Shown: positions 23,179 through 31,850 of the stretch, one piece after another
How the letters are laid out: the number at the start of each line of letters is the position of its first letter
Numbering within the stretch: the first letter of the stretch is position 1
From: Melastoma dodecandrum
Lineage: Eukaryota; Streptophyta; Magnoliopsida; Myrtales; Melastomataceae
Assembly (NCBI GenBank): GCA_029817715.1
Contig: JARUPY010000416.1
Coordinates: 1 to 64,000, forward strand
Direction of reading: 5' to 3'
Length of the DNA: 64,000 nt
Notes under the pieces: generated by a model
Seen by the model: only the letters and a program-made list of their open reading frames with translations
Told to the model about the DNA's origin: nothing
Databases searched by the model: none
Translations under genes and position numbers: made by a program

Positions 23179-24139
23179 TTGGCGACCCCGAGCTCGCCGG
23201 CGCCGCCGATACGCTGGTGGAAGCGCAGCTTCTGGATGTACTCGGCCGGGTCCTTCGGTTGCACCAGCGCGCAACGGCGGCTCGTTCAGCCAGTCGACGA
23301 GCCGGGGAGCGCGAAGCGCAGCGCGGCGCCGCGCGCCAGCACCGGCAAGGCGGCGATCTCGTCGGTGCCGAGCCGACGATGCGACTGGTAGGCTGCGATC
23401 ATGCCGGCGCCTTTGGTAATGTTGTATTGCCCGTCAGGCTCGAAGCACCAGGCGTTGAGGCAGATCGCGAGGTCGTAGGCGTAGGCGTCGGTGCAGGCGA
23501 AGTAGAAGTCGATCAGACCGGCGCGTTCGCCGAGAAACAGCACATTGTCGGGAAACAGATCGGCGTGGATGACACCGGACGGCAGGCCGCTCGGCCAGTG
23601 CGCGTGCAGGAAGGCGAGCTCGTCGTCGACGATCCTGGTGAGGCCGGCCATGACGCTCTCGGCGCCGGCGCGCGCCGGCTCGAACAGCGGTGCCCAGGCG
23701 TCCAGCGAAAGCGCGTTCGGGCGTCGCAGCGGAAAGTCGGCGCCGAAACGGTGCAGGTCGGCGAGCGCCGCGCCGGCCGCCGCGCAATGGTGCTGCGCGG
23801 GGCGGCGCATCGACAGTCCCTCGAGAAAGGTCACCATGGCGGCGGGCCGTCCGGCGAGCTTGCCCAAGGCGATTCCATCGCGCGTCTTGACCGGCTGGGG
23901 ACAGGCGAGGCCCCGTGCGGAGAGGTGATCCATCAGGCCGAGGAAGAAAGGCAGGTCGGCTTCGGCGACACGCTTCTCGTAGAGGGTGAGGATGAAGGAG
24001 CCCGCCTCCGTGCGCAGGAGAAAGTTCGAGTTCTCGACCCCCTCCGCGATGCCCTTCATCGACAGCAGCCGACCGACGTCGTAGGCGGCGAGAAAGGCTG
24101 GGCGAGGTCCTCGTCGGAGACTTCGGTGTAGACGGCCAC
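23175..24139 (-). CDS. thrB: Homoserine kinase (ThrB2 type, aminoglycoside-phosphotransferase fold), frameshifted
   Basis: Phosphorylates homoserine in threonine synthesis. The APH-fold catalytic loop is [14 protein letters not shown] (about 23560) with the metal site [13 protein letters not shown]. The N terminus reads [22 protein letters not shown]. The start is GTG 24139 with GGAAAG upstream, and one shift near 24100 follows it at once; a second near 23290 leads to the conserved tail ending GELGVAK. Length of about 321 codons is standard. Confidence 0.93.
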
Positions 24140-24413
24140 GTTCTTTCCAGCGCTCGTGCGATATCGGCTGTCGCCGACGTGCCCCAAACAGAGATTCTAG
24201 AGGAAGGACAGACACAGCATCGCGAGCGATTCCATGGAGCCAGTCCCATCTTCAGAGCTTGTCGCGGCTCCGTCGGGCCCCGGGCTCGCGGTGCGAGCAC
24301 ATCCCGTCCTATATCCGCATTCGCTCGCATGTCACGCGAGCCCGGCCTGAAGAGAACGCCGCGCGCCTTCCCTGTCGGCGGTCAGCGAAGGCCGGCAGCA
24401 CGGAGAAGCGCCG

Positions 24414-24962
24414 ATGACAGCTTCCGAATTCTACGACGCCGGCCCGCTCGCCAAGATCGCGATCAACCTCTTCAACGGCTGGTGGTACAACTTCTACCGC
24501 GAGGAGAACCTCCTCCGTGCCGACGACCTGATGATCCGCGCTAAAGCCGGCTGGCTGCTCGGCGAGGCACGCGCAAGCGTCGAGAAGGCCGAGGCCGACC
24601 TTCGTCGTGCGATGCCGTCGCCGACGCGCGAAAGACCGTTCCCCGATCCCGCCGCCATGGCCGACGCGCAGGCGCTGGAGCACCTGTCGCGGGCGCTCGG
24701 CGCGCTCGAGGCGCGCATCCGCGCCGAGCCGGTGCCCGAGAACGATCGCATGACGCAAGTCTACCGCGGCGAGCGCGCCACGCTGACGCGGCTCGGCCGA
24801 TGCGACGAGACGCTCATCGGCCAGGCCGAGCTTCTGCGCGCCAAGCTCGAGGGCAAGGACGGCACCGCCGTGATCGCGGCGCAGTCAGTCATCGAGTCGG
24901 GTCTCGCCGCGATCGCCGAAACGTTGCGCGAGCGCCACGGTCTCCTTTTTTCGACCGCATAG
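24414..24962 (+). CDS. Conserved hypothetical protein, 182 residues
   Basis: An intact, soluble, largely helical protein. It opens MTASEFYDAGPLAKIAINLFNGWWYNFYR, rich in aromatic residues, and continues with Ala/Glu-rich helices (ASVEKAEADLRRAM; AQALEHLSRALGALEARI) suggesting coiled-coil packing. No catalytic motif or signal peptide. I do not recognise the family. No gene is visible in the ~270 bp upstream (24140-24413). Confidence 0.65.
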   Translation: MTASEFYDAGPLAKIAINLFNGWWYNFYREENLLRADDLMIRAKAGWLLGEARASVEKAEADLRRAMPSPTRERPFPDPAAMADAQALEHLSRALGALEARIRAEPVPENDRMTQVYRGERATLTRLGRCDETLIGQAELLRAKLEGKDGTAVIAAQSVIESGLAAIAETLRERHGLLFSTA

Positions 24963-25167
24963 ACCTCCGGGTAATAGCGATCGCTACGCCGTTGATTCAA
25001 TGGGCGCGCGCAATGTTTCTGTTCCAGAACGGCACACGCGGTTTACCATAAAGTAGGAATTCCAAACCAATAGTTAATCCGAAAGACGGATTGACCCTCT
25101 CATTAAACGGTCGCCAAACTCCCTGCGCTTGGTGGACGCGTAGACTCGATTAGATTGCCCACAACAT

Positions 25168-25186
25168 TATCACTGCAGTAGTGATA
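25168..25186. promoter_or_regulatory. Inverted repeat upstream of the DUF1097 gene, candidate operator
   Basis: TATCACT, GCAGT, AGTGATA: perfect seven-base arms in an AT-richer stretch 65 bp before the DUF1097 start. Nothing else is seen in 24963-25250. Size and symmetry fit a dimeric repressor site (for example a GntR- or TetR-like protein), but no regulator is identified. Confidence 0.4.
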
Positions 25187-25250
25187 GGGTGAGAAGAGCG
25201 CTCCAACGGCAAAAAAGCTAGAGCGAAAAACCACCTATCGGGGGGAAGTC

Positions 25251-25833
25251 ATGGGTCTACTTACGGCACTGTCGATCAGCATCGGCGTACTCGGCGGTCT
25301 CGCCACCTACCTGTTCCTCGGGCCGCTGGGCACCTCGGGCATCCAGCTCTGGTGCATCTTCCTGGCCTGGGCCTGCTTCTACCATGTCGGCGGCCTGGAA
25401 AAAGGGCATCGTCACGACGTGCGTGCAGATGATCTTCGGCGCCTTCTGCGGATGGGCCGCCTTCATGGTCATCACCCACGTGCCGCTCGCCGCCACGCTC
25501 GGCCTGCCGCTCTGGGCCGGCATCTGCGTCGGCGTCTCGATCGTCGTTCTCGTGCTGGCGGCGAACCTGCCGGCCCTCGCGGTGATCCCGGCGACCGTCT
25601 ACGGCTATGCGGCGATCGCCGCCTTCTTCTTGATGCACACGTTCACCTTCGCCGCCGTGCTGAAGGTGCCGGGTGCGCCAGCCCCGGGCGACGCGCTGAC
25701 CATGGCGTCCATGGAGAACCCGCTGATCGCCATCGCAGTGTCGACGGTCATCGGCTCGCTCTTCGCCTACGCCTCGCAGAAGATCGGCGTCGCGATGAAC
25801 ACCGCGCCGGCCGCCGTCGAGGCCGCCGAGTAA
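25251..25833 (+). CDS. DUF1097 inner-membrane protein, one frameshift
   Basis: A polytopic membrane protein of about 194 residues with five or six hydrophobic helices: LTALSISIGVLGGLATYLFL, LWCIFLAWACFYHVGG, MIFGAFCGWAAFMVIT, GICVGVSIVVLVLAANLPAL and AAIAAFFLMHTFTFAAVL. It matches the DUF1097 layout, including the Gly-rich break after the second helix. One extra A in the run at 25399-25403 shifts the frame. Function is unknown; some family members lie next to transporters or urea genes, which is not the case here. A strong terminator follows. Confidence 0.8.
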
Positions 25834-25860
25834 GCCATTTTCTCCACCGACAGAACTTTG

Positions 25861-25890
25861 AAAAGCGGGCCTCGAGCCCGCTTTTCTTTT
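25861..25890 (+). terminator. Rho-independent terminator, possibly bidirectional
   Basis: AAAAGCGGGC, CTCGA loop, GCCCGCTTTT then CTTTT. It lies between the convergent DUF1097 and CsbD genes; the A and T runs on both sides suit termination in both directions. Confidence 0.9.
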
Positions 25891-25955
25891 GGTGTCTTCA
25901 CCCCTGCGCCACTTCCGAGGATGCGCTCGCTGCGCATTCCCGTCCGGCTGGCGCC

Positions 25956-26133
25956 TCACTTCTTGCGCACGGCGTCCTTGACGTCGCCGGCGGCGGAGCG
26001 CGCCGCGCCCTTCGCCTTGTCCGACCTTTCCTTCCGCCTGCAGCTTCTTGCTGCCGGTCGCCTTGCCCGCGACCTCCTTGGCGGCACCTTTGGCCTTGTC
26101 GATCGCCCCTTTGATGTGCTGCTTGTCCACCAT
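25956..26133 (-). CDS. CsbD family stress protein, one frameshift
   Basis: A small, highly charged Lys/Ala/Gly-rich protein of about 58 residues. It begins MVDKQHIKGAIDKAKGAAKE, and after a shift near 26030 continues KAKGAARSAAGDVKDAVRKK. Repeats of the KGAxxKAKGAA kind define CsbD. In other bacteria it belongs to the general stress response; molecular function is not known. Confidence 0.85.
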
Positions 26134-26261
26134 GATCGTCCCTCGCTCTCGTCGAGGCGGCGATGATCGCCGGTCGCGGCGCGCTTGGCGAGAGGGAATC
26201 GTCGAGCTTCAAACAACTTTAGAGCAATGTCGGCCTTCGCCGACCCGAGTGAAAGCCATCC

Positions 26262-27285
26262 ATGCCATCGAGCGGCCTTCCCTTCGACGACATCCGCGCC
26301 CTGCTGCCGTTGATGCCGGAGGCCTCGGCCAAGGCCGAAGCGGCGGTGCGCGCGCGCCAGGACCAGCTCACCAAGCCGCCCGGCTCGCTCGGCCGGCTCG
26401 ACGATCTCGTCGCCTTCCTTGCCGCCTGGCAGGACAAACCGATGCCGACCATCGCGCATCCGCTGATGGCGGTATTCGCCGGCAACCATGGCGTCGTCGC
26501 CAGGGGCGTCTCGGCCTATCCCGCCTCGGTCACCCGCGCCATGCTTGAAAATTTCGCCGCCGGCGGCGCCGCCATTAACCAGATCTGCGCCACCTACGGC
26601 ATCGGCCTCAAGGTTTTTGAGCTGGCGCTGGACATTCCGACGGCCGACATCACGGAAGCCGCCGGCGCTCGACGAAGCCGCATGCGCCGCGACGATCGCC
26701 TTCGGGATGGAGGCGGTGGCGGGCGACGTCGACGTGCTCTGCCTCGGCGAGATGGGCATCGGCAACACGACGGTCGCCGCCGCCATCTACGCCGCGCTCT
26801 ACGGCGGCGAAGCGGCGGACTGGGTCGGCCGCGGCACCGGAGTCGACGATCCCGGGCTTACGCGCAAGATCGCCGCGGTCGACGCGGCGCTGGCGCTGCA
26901 CCGCGACCATCTCCGCGATCCGCTCGAGGTGCTGCGCCGGCTCGGCGGCCGCGAGATCGCTGCGCTCGCCGGCGCGATCCTGGCGGCGCGGCACCAGCGC
27001 ACGCCGGTGCTGCTCGACGGCTTTGTCGTCTGCGCGGCGGCCGCCGTGCTGCACGCGCTCGATGCGACCGCGCTCGACCATTGCCTCTTCGCCCACGTCT
27101 CCGCAGAGCAGGCGCATCGCCGCGTCCTCGAGAAGCTCGGCAAGCCGGCGCTCCTCGATCTCGGCATGCGGCTCGGCGAAGGATCGGGAGCCGGTCTGGC
27201 GCTCGGCCTCCTGAAGGCCGCGTTGGCGTGCACACGGGACATGGCGACCTTCGCCCAGGCGGGCGTGGCGGGGAAGACGGGTTGA
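26262..27285 (+). CDS. cobT: Nicotinate-nucleotide--dimethylbenzimidazole phosphoribosyltransferase CobT, one frameshift
   Basis: Attaches the lower-ligand base in cobalamin assembly (alpha-ribazole phosphate synthesis). Motifs: [47 protein letters not shown] and the C-terminal [15 protein letters not shown] carrying the catalytic Glu. The single shift is near 26670. Length of about 341 codons is standard. No cobalamin riboswitch is visible in the 128-bp leader, and no other cobalamin genes occur in the window. Confidence 0.94.
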
Positions 27286-27395
27286 GAACCTCCAACTTCA
27301 GGTCCCACGTGAACGATGCACGCGCCCCGTCGACGCGGTGCTTTTCCGCTCTCGGCGCTTTGCCACGCGCGAACGGGCGCGTGTAGAAGACCCCC

Positions 27396-28595
27396 ATGTC
27401 AGACCAATCCCTCCCGCTCGCCGGCGTGCGCGTGCTCGATATCTCCCGCGTGCTGGCCGGGCCGTGGTGCGGCCAGTTGCTGGCCGATCTCGGCGCCGAG
27501 GTCATCAAGATCGAGCACCCCGTGCGCGGCGACGACACGCGCGACTGGGGCATCGCCACGGCGCCGGGCACCACCACCTATTTCGACGGCGTCAACCGCA
27601 ACAAGCGCTCGATCGGCCTCGACCTCGCGCGCGAGGCGGGCGTGTCGCTGGCGCGCGACCTGGCGCGGCAGAGCGACGTCCTGATCCAGAACTTCAAGCA
27701 TGGTGGCGCCGACCGGCTCGGGCTCGGCCGGGCGCGGCTCGCGGAGGAGAACCCGCGGCTCATCTACTGCTCGATCATCGGCTATCCCGGCGACGGGCCG
27801 GAGGCCGCGCGACCGGGCTACGATCTCGTCCTGCAGGGCGAGACCGGGCTGATGGCAATGAACGGCATCGCCGAGCAGCCGCCCCTGAAATTCGGGGTCG
27901 CGGCGGTCGACCTGTTCACCGGACAATTCGCGGCGCAGGCGGTGCTAGCCGCCTTGTACGAGCGCGAGCGGACGGGGCGGGGCAAGCAGATCGAGCTGAG
28001 CCTGCTGGCGGGCGGCCTCGCGATCACGTCCTACGTCGGCCTGTCGGCGCTCGAGCTGGGGCACGACCCGCCGCGCGTCGGCAACCAGCACCCGTCGATC
28101 GTGCCTTACGGCGTCTACGACGCCGCCGACGGACCGTTCGTCATCACCGTCGGCAACAACGCGCAATTCCGCCGCTTCTGCGCGGTCATCGGCGAGGAGG
28201 GGCTGCTCGACGATCCGCGTTTCGCGACCAACCTGTCGCGCGCCGCCAACCGCGACGCGATCGAGCCGACCATCGTCGCGGCGCTGAAGCGCCAGACCCG
28301 CGCCGACCTTTTGCGCGCGCTACGCGAGGCGGGCATCCCTTGCGGCGAGGTGCTGGGGCTGCACGAGGCGCTGACCTCCCCGCGCGCCACCGATGCCGGC
28401 CTGGTGGTCGAGGTGCCGCATGCCGACGGCGCGACCGCGCGCGTGCTGGCGCCGGCCTACGTGATCGACGGCGCACGGCCGCCGGTGCGCAGCGCGCCGC
28501 CGCGGCTCGGCGCCGACACCGACGCGATCCTCGCCGAGCTCGGGCTCGCCGCGTCCGAGGTCGCCGCGCTGCGCGCCGACGGCACCATCGGGTGA
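27396..28595 (+). CDS. CaiB/BaiF-family (class III) CoA-transferase
   Basis: An intact 399-residue protein. It begins with the family N terminus LPLAGVRVLDISRVLAGPWC and DLGAEVIKIEHPVRGDDTR; the catalytic Asp is D172 in AAVDLFTGQFAAQAVLAAL. Class III enzymes move CoA between carboxylic acids (for example formyl, glutaryl or carnitine substrates). The closest pattern is glutaryl-CoA/succinyl-CoA transferase-like, but the substrate cannot be read from sequence alone. The stop overlaps the methyltransferase start. Confidence 0.9.
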   Translation: MSDQSLPLAGVRVLDISRVLAGPWCGQLLADLGAEVIKIEHPVRGDDTRDWGIATAPGTTTYFDGVNRNKRSIGLDLAREAGVSLARDLARQSDVLIQNFKHGGADRLGLGRARLAEENPRLIYCSIIGYPGDGPEAARPGYDLVLQGETGLMAMNGIAEQPPLKFGVAAVDLFTGQFAAQAVLAALYERERTGRGKQIELSLLAGGLAITSYVGLSALELGHDPPRVGNQHPSIVPYGVYDAADGPFVITVGNNAQFRRFCAVIGEEGLLDDPRFATNLSRAANRDAIEPTIVAALKRQTRADLLRALREAGIPCGEVLGLHEALTSPRATDAGLVVEVPHADGATARVLAPAYVIDGARPPVRSAPPRLGADTDAILAELGLAASEVAALRADGTIG

Positions 28596-29455
28596 TCGGG
28601 CAAAGCGAGCTCGCGGCGTTCATCACGGAGAACCTGCGGCTCGCGCCGGCCCACGCGGTGCCCGAGATCGTCCTGTGGCAGGCAGCGCCGGAGAGCAGGC
28701 TGCGGCGACTCGCGACCGCGAGCCGCGGGCGCTCGCCGTACTGGGCCTACCAATGGGCCGGCGGCACGGCGCTCGCGCGCTACCTGCTCGACCGCCCGGC
28801 GGCGGTAGCGGGCCGCCGTGTGCTGGACCTCGGCTGCGGGGGCGGGATCCTCGCGATCGCCGCCGCGAAAGCTGGGGCGAGCGAGGTGCGCGCGGTCGAC
28901 ATCGATCCAGCAGCCATCGCCGCGACCGCGTTGAATGCCACGGCCAACGAAGTGCGGGTCGCCGCGGCCCGCGAAGACATGCTTCTTGGGCCGGCGCCCG
29001 ACTTCGCCGATATCGTGCTGGTCGGCGATCTGTTTTATGCGCGCGCTTTGGCGGCAAAGGTCACAAGATTCCTGGCCGTCTGCCGTGAGGCCGGCCTCGA
29101 AGTGCTCGTCGGCGATCCGTACCGCGCGCCGTTGCCGCTAGCACGACTGCGGCGGCTCGACGAGACCGAGGTGCCGGACTTCGGCGGTGGGCCGGCAAGA
29201 GTCAGCGGCGTGTTCGCGTTCGAAGGAAAGCACGCTCCTTCCTCCTCCCGCAAGCAAGAGGCTACGGCATGCACACATCTCGGACCCGGGCGCGATCCGC
29301 CTTCTCCCCTTGCGGGAGAAGGTGCCCGAAGGGCGGATGAGGGGTCGCTCGCACCGCGGAGGGCTTGCCGAGCGTGGATAAGCAAGTCCGAGCGACCCCT
29401 CATCCGGCGCTTCGCGCCACCTTCTCCCACAAGGGGAGAAGGGAAACCCTGCTAA
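28592..29455 (+). CDS. Class I SAM methyltransferase of the ETF-beta lysine methyltransferase (METTL20-like) type, C terminus running into a repeat
   Basis: The SAM-binding motif is VLDLGCGGGILAIAAAKAGA (about 28820) followed by AVDIDPAAIAATALNA; the motif IVLVGDLFYARALA takes the place of the catalytic region seen in ETF-beta and ribosomal-protein lysine methyltransferases. GTG at 28592 overlaps the CoA-transferase stop (GTGA). The family normally ends near SGVFAF, around 29220. Here the frame continues about 75 codons through the 193-bp repeat, so the natural stop has probably been lost by an indel. Confidence 0.8.
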   Translation: MIGQSELAAFITENLRLAPAHAVPEIVLWQAAPESRLRRLATASRGRSPYWAYQWAGGTALARYLLDRPAAVAGRRVLDLGCGGGILAIAAAKAGASEVRAVDIDPAAIAATALNATANEVRVAAAREDMLLGPAPDFADIVLVGDLFYARALAAKVTRFLAVCREAGLEVLVGDPYRAPLPLARLRRLDETEVPDFGGGPARVSGVFAFEGKHAPSSSRKQEATACTHLGPGRDPPSPLAGEGARRADEGSLAPRRACRAWISKSERPLIRRFAPPSPTRGEGKPC

Positions 29456-29464
29456 ACTTATGTG
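29272..29464 (+). repeat. Copy A of a 193-bp dispersed palindromic element
   Basis: The left edge is CACACATCTCGG and the right edge CTTATGTG. It contains nested inverted repeats (CTTCTCCCCTTGCGGGAGAAGG near the left, ACCTTCTCCCACAAGGGGAGAAGG near the right; GAGGGGTCGCTCG paired with CGAGCGACCCCTC) and a conserved centre (GGGCTTGCCGAGCG). Copies B and C share edges, arms and centre. It lies between the convergent methyltransferase and PEP-hydrolase-like genes. A partial arm of a related palindrome (CGCAAGCGGGAGAAGGAGAGG) abuts at about 29476-29498. Confidence 0.85.
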
Positions 29465-29503
29465 CATGCCGCAGCCGCAAGCGGGAGAAGGAGAGGCGGC
29501 GGC

Positions 29504-30336
29504 CTATTTTCCAATCTCTTTAAACTTCCGCGTCTGTTGCGTCAGCGCGATCTCCGTCGGCAGGCGCTCCATCGAGCTCGCGCCGTAGAAGCCGTCGCAG
29601 GCCTTCGCCTTGCCGAGCACGTAGGGCCGCGTCCTCGGGGCTCGAGATCGGGCCGCCGTGGCACAGCACGAGGATGTCCGGCCGCACGCGCCGCGCCGCC
29701 TCGGCCCAAGCGTCGATCAAGTCGACGCAATCGTCGAGCGTGCGCGCCGTCTCGGCGCCGATCGACCCGCCCGTCGTCAGACCCATGTGCGGCACCAGGA
29801 TGTCGGCGCCGGCCTCGGCCATCGCCACCGCGTCCTCGGACGAGAACACGTAGGGCGTCGTCAAGAGGTCCTTGGCATGCGCGGCGCGAACCATCTCGAC
29901 CTCGTGGGCATAGCCCATGCCCGTCTCCTCCAGGTTCTGCCGGAACTGGCCGTCGATCAGGCCGACGGTCGGGAAGTTCTGCACGCCGGGAAAAGCCGAG
30001 CGCGATCAGCTCGCCGAGGAAGTGATCGAGGATCATGAACGGGTCGGTCGCGTTCACGCCGGCCAGCACCGGCACCGCCTTGACCACCGGCAGCACCTCG
30101 CGGGCCATTTCCACCACGATCTCGTTGGCATTGCCGTAGGCCAGCACGCCGGCCAGCGAGCCGCGGCCAGCCATGCGGTAGCGGCCGGAGTTGTAGATGA
30201 CGATGAGGTCGATGCCGCCGGCCTCCTCGCATTTCGCCGAGAGGCCCGTGCCGGCGCCGCCGCCGACGATCGGGCGGCCCTCGCGTACGGCGGCACGCAG
30301 GCGCTCGAGGATGTCGCGGCGCGCGATCCGGGCCAT
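29504..30336 (-). CDS. Phosphoenolpyruvate-hydrolase-like TIM-barrel protein (Tm-1 C-terminal-domain family), frameshifted
   Basis: A TIM-barrel protein of about 277 residues related to the PEP mutase/hydrolase superfamily and to the C-terminal half of plant Tm-1. It begins [17 protein letters not shown] and [20 protein letters not shown], then [40 protein letters not shown] and [20 protein letters not shown]. Shifts near 29990 and 29620 lead to a C terminus ending TRKFKEIGK. It lies 10 bp after its partner gene encoding the Tm-1 N-terminal-like protein. Substrate is unknown. Confidence 0.82.
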
Positions 30337-30346
30337 GCGCGTGCCC

Positions 30347-31537
30347 TCAGGCGATCTCGCGCAGCGCCGCGACGGCGGCCTGCGCGAAGGCGGGATCGTT
30401 GATGGCGGCGTCGACCTCGACGAGCGCGTGGTTCGGCGCCTCGCGCCAGCCCTCGCGGATCGCGGTCGAACAGCGCCGCGTCGGCTTCCGGGTCGTGGAA
30501 CGGCTGTCCGGGCACGTCGATCGCCGAGACGCCGCCCAGCGGCAGCAGCAGGCGCACCGGCCCCGGCATGCGGTTGACCCGTTCGACGATCCAGCGACCG
30601 GCCGCGCGGCATTCCTCGGCCGTGGTCCTCATCAAGGTGACCGATTCGTTGTGGCGGTAGAGGGTGCGGCTTTTGAAGCGCTCCGGGACAGAGTCGAAGG
30701 TCCCGAAGTTGACCATGTCGAGGGCACCAACCGAGCCGACCCACGGCAAGCCTGTACGGATGATCGCGCCGAAACGATCCTCGGTACAGGCGAGCACGCC
30801 GCCGACGAGGAAGTCGGCCACCTCGGTCGTCGTGACGTCCATCAGCGCGGCGAGGAAGCCCGATTCGGCGAGCTTCTCCATCGACTTGCCGCCCACGCCC
30901 GTGGCGTGGAAGACGTAGCACTCGTACTCCGCGTCGAGCGCGGCGCGGATCTGCGTGATGCATTGGGTCGTCACGCCGAACATGGTGAGGCCGAGCCCGG
31001 GCTTCGCGTCGGCTTTGGGCGGTGGCTCGGCGCACATGCCGGCGGCAGCGCGCGAAGCGTTGGCGATCACGCGGCGCGAGATGTCGTTCAGGCGGCGATG
31101 TCGACGACCGAGTACATCATGGCGATGTCGCTCGGCCCGACGTAGGGCGCGACGTCGCCCGACGCCATCGTCGAGACCATCAGCTTCGGCAGCCCGACCG
31201 GCAGAGCCCGCATCGCGGCGGTGACCACCGAGGTGTTGCCGGAGCCGCCGAGGCCGAGCACCGCGCCTATGTCCTCGCGAGTGAGGAGAAAGCGCGTCAG
31301 CGCCTCGCCCATCGCGGCAAGGCTGGCGCCGCGATCGTCGTGGCCGAGCACATGATCGGCGCCTCGCGGGTGGTGCGAGGCGACTTCGGCCGCCACGACG
31401 TCCGCGCCGGGCGGAGACGCTCGGGTGGCGATGTCGACGACGCACGGCGTGGCGCCGGCCTCGGCAACCATCGCGCGCGCGTAGTCGACCTCGTCACGCT
31501 TCGTGTCGCGGGTTCCGACGATGTAGACGCGTCTCAT
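30347..31537 (-). CDS. Tm-1-like ATP-binding (UPF0261) protein, frameshifted
   Basis: An ATP-binding-fold protein of about 396 residues. It begins [20 protein letters not shown]; it contains [57 protein letters not shown] and [18 protein letters not shown], all conserved in the UPF0261/Tm-1 N-terminal family. Shifts occur near 31095 and 30465. It is paired with the TIM-barrel gene downstream; together they match the two domains of the single plant protein Tm-1. No biochemical role is settled for the bacterial pair. Confidence 0.85.
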
Positions 31538-31583
31538 GGGCAGTGAACGCAGCGAAAGGGCAAAAGCTGCCTGCGAACAGGCG

Positions 31584-31850
31584 TCAACTCCTCCGGCACG
31601 ATAAGCTTGCCGTCAAATCAACCATCCCGCTGACGAAGGAGCGGCTGTTAGGATCGCCGTAGCGCGAGCGATTGTGGTCGTCACGGATAGTCGAAGGCCG
31701 GGGGCGCGGTAGATCGAGGCCATTGCGGACCATCGCGATCAGCAAGTCCCCGTAGTCGTCGAATCCAGCGCGATCGATCGCCTCGCGGGTGCCAAGACGT
31801 CCTGCCGCGTAGGTGCGCAGAACCTCGAGCCGATCGTCCTCACCGTTCAA
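31584..31850 (-). CDS. Small hypothetical protein coupled to dinB
   Basis: A frame of 88 codons from a TTG that overlaps the dinB stop (TTGA). The N-terminal two thirds (EVLRTYAAGRLGTREAIDRAGFDDYGDLLIAMVRNGLDLP) look like a short helical protein of the kind found as antitoxin-like partners; a one-base shift near 31705 would end it soon after PAFDYP. No partner toxin is visible in the ~50 bp downstream. The call is tentative. Confidence 0.4.
   Translation of the reverse strand: MNGEDDRLEVLRTYAAGRLGTREAIDRAGFDDYGDLLIAMVRNGLDLPRPRPSTIRDDHNRSRYGDPNSRSFVSGMVDLTASLSCRRS

Noticed and set aside
26134..26261. Cobalamin riboswitch before cobT
   Set aside because: The leader is only 128 bp and shows no B12-box-like sequence or expected stems.
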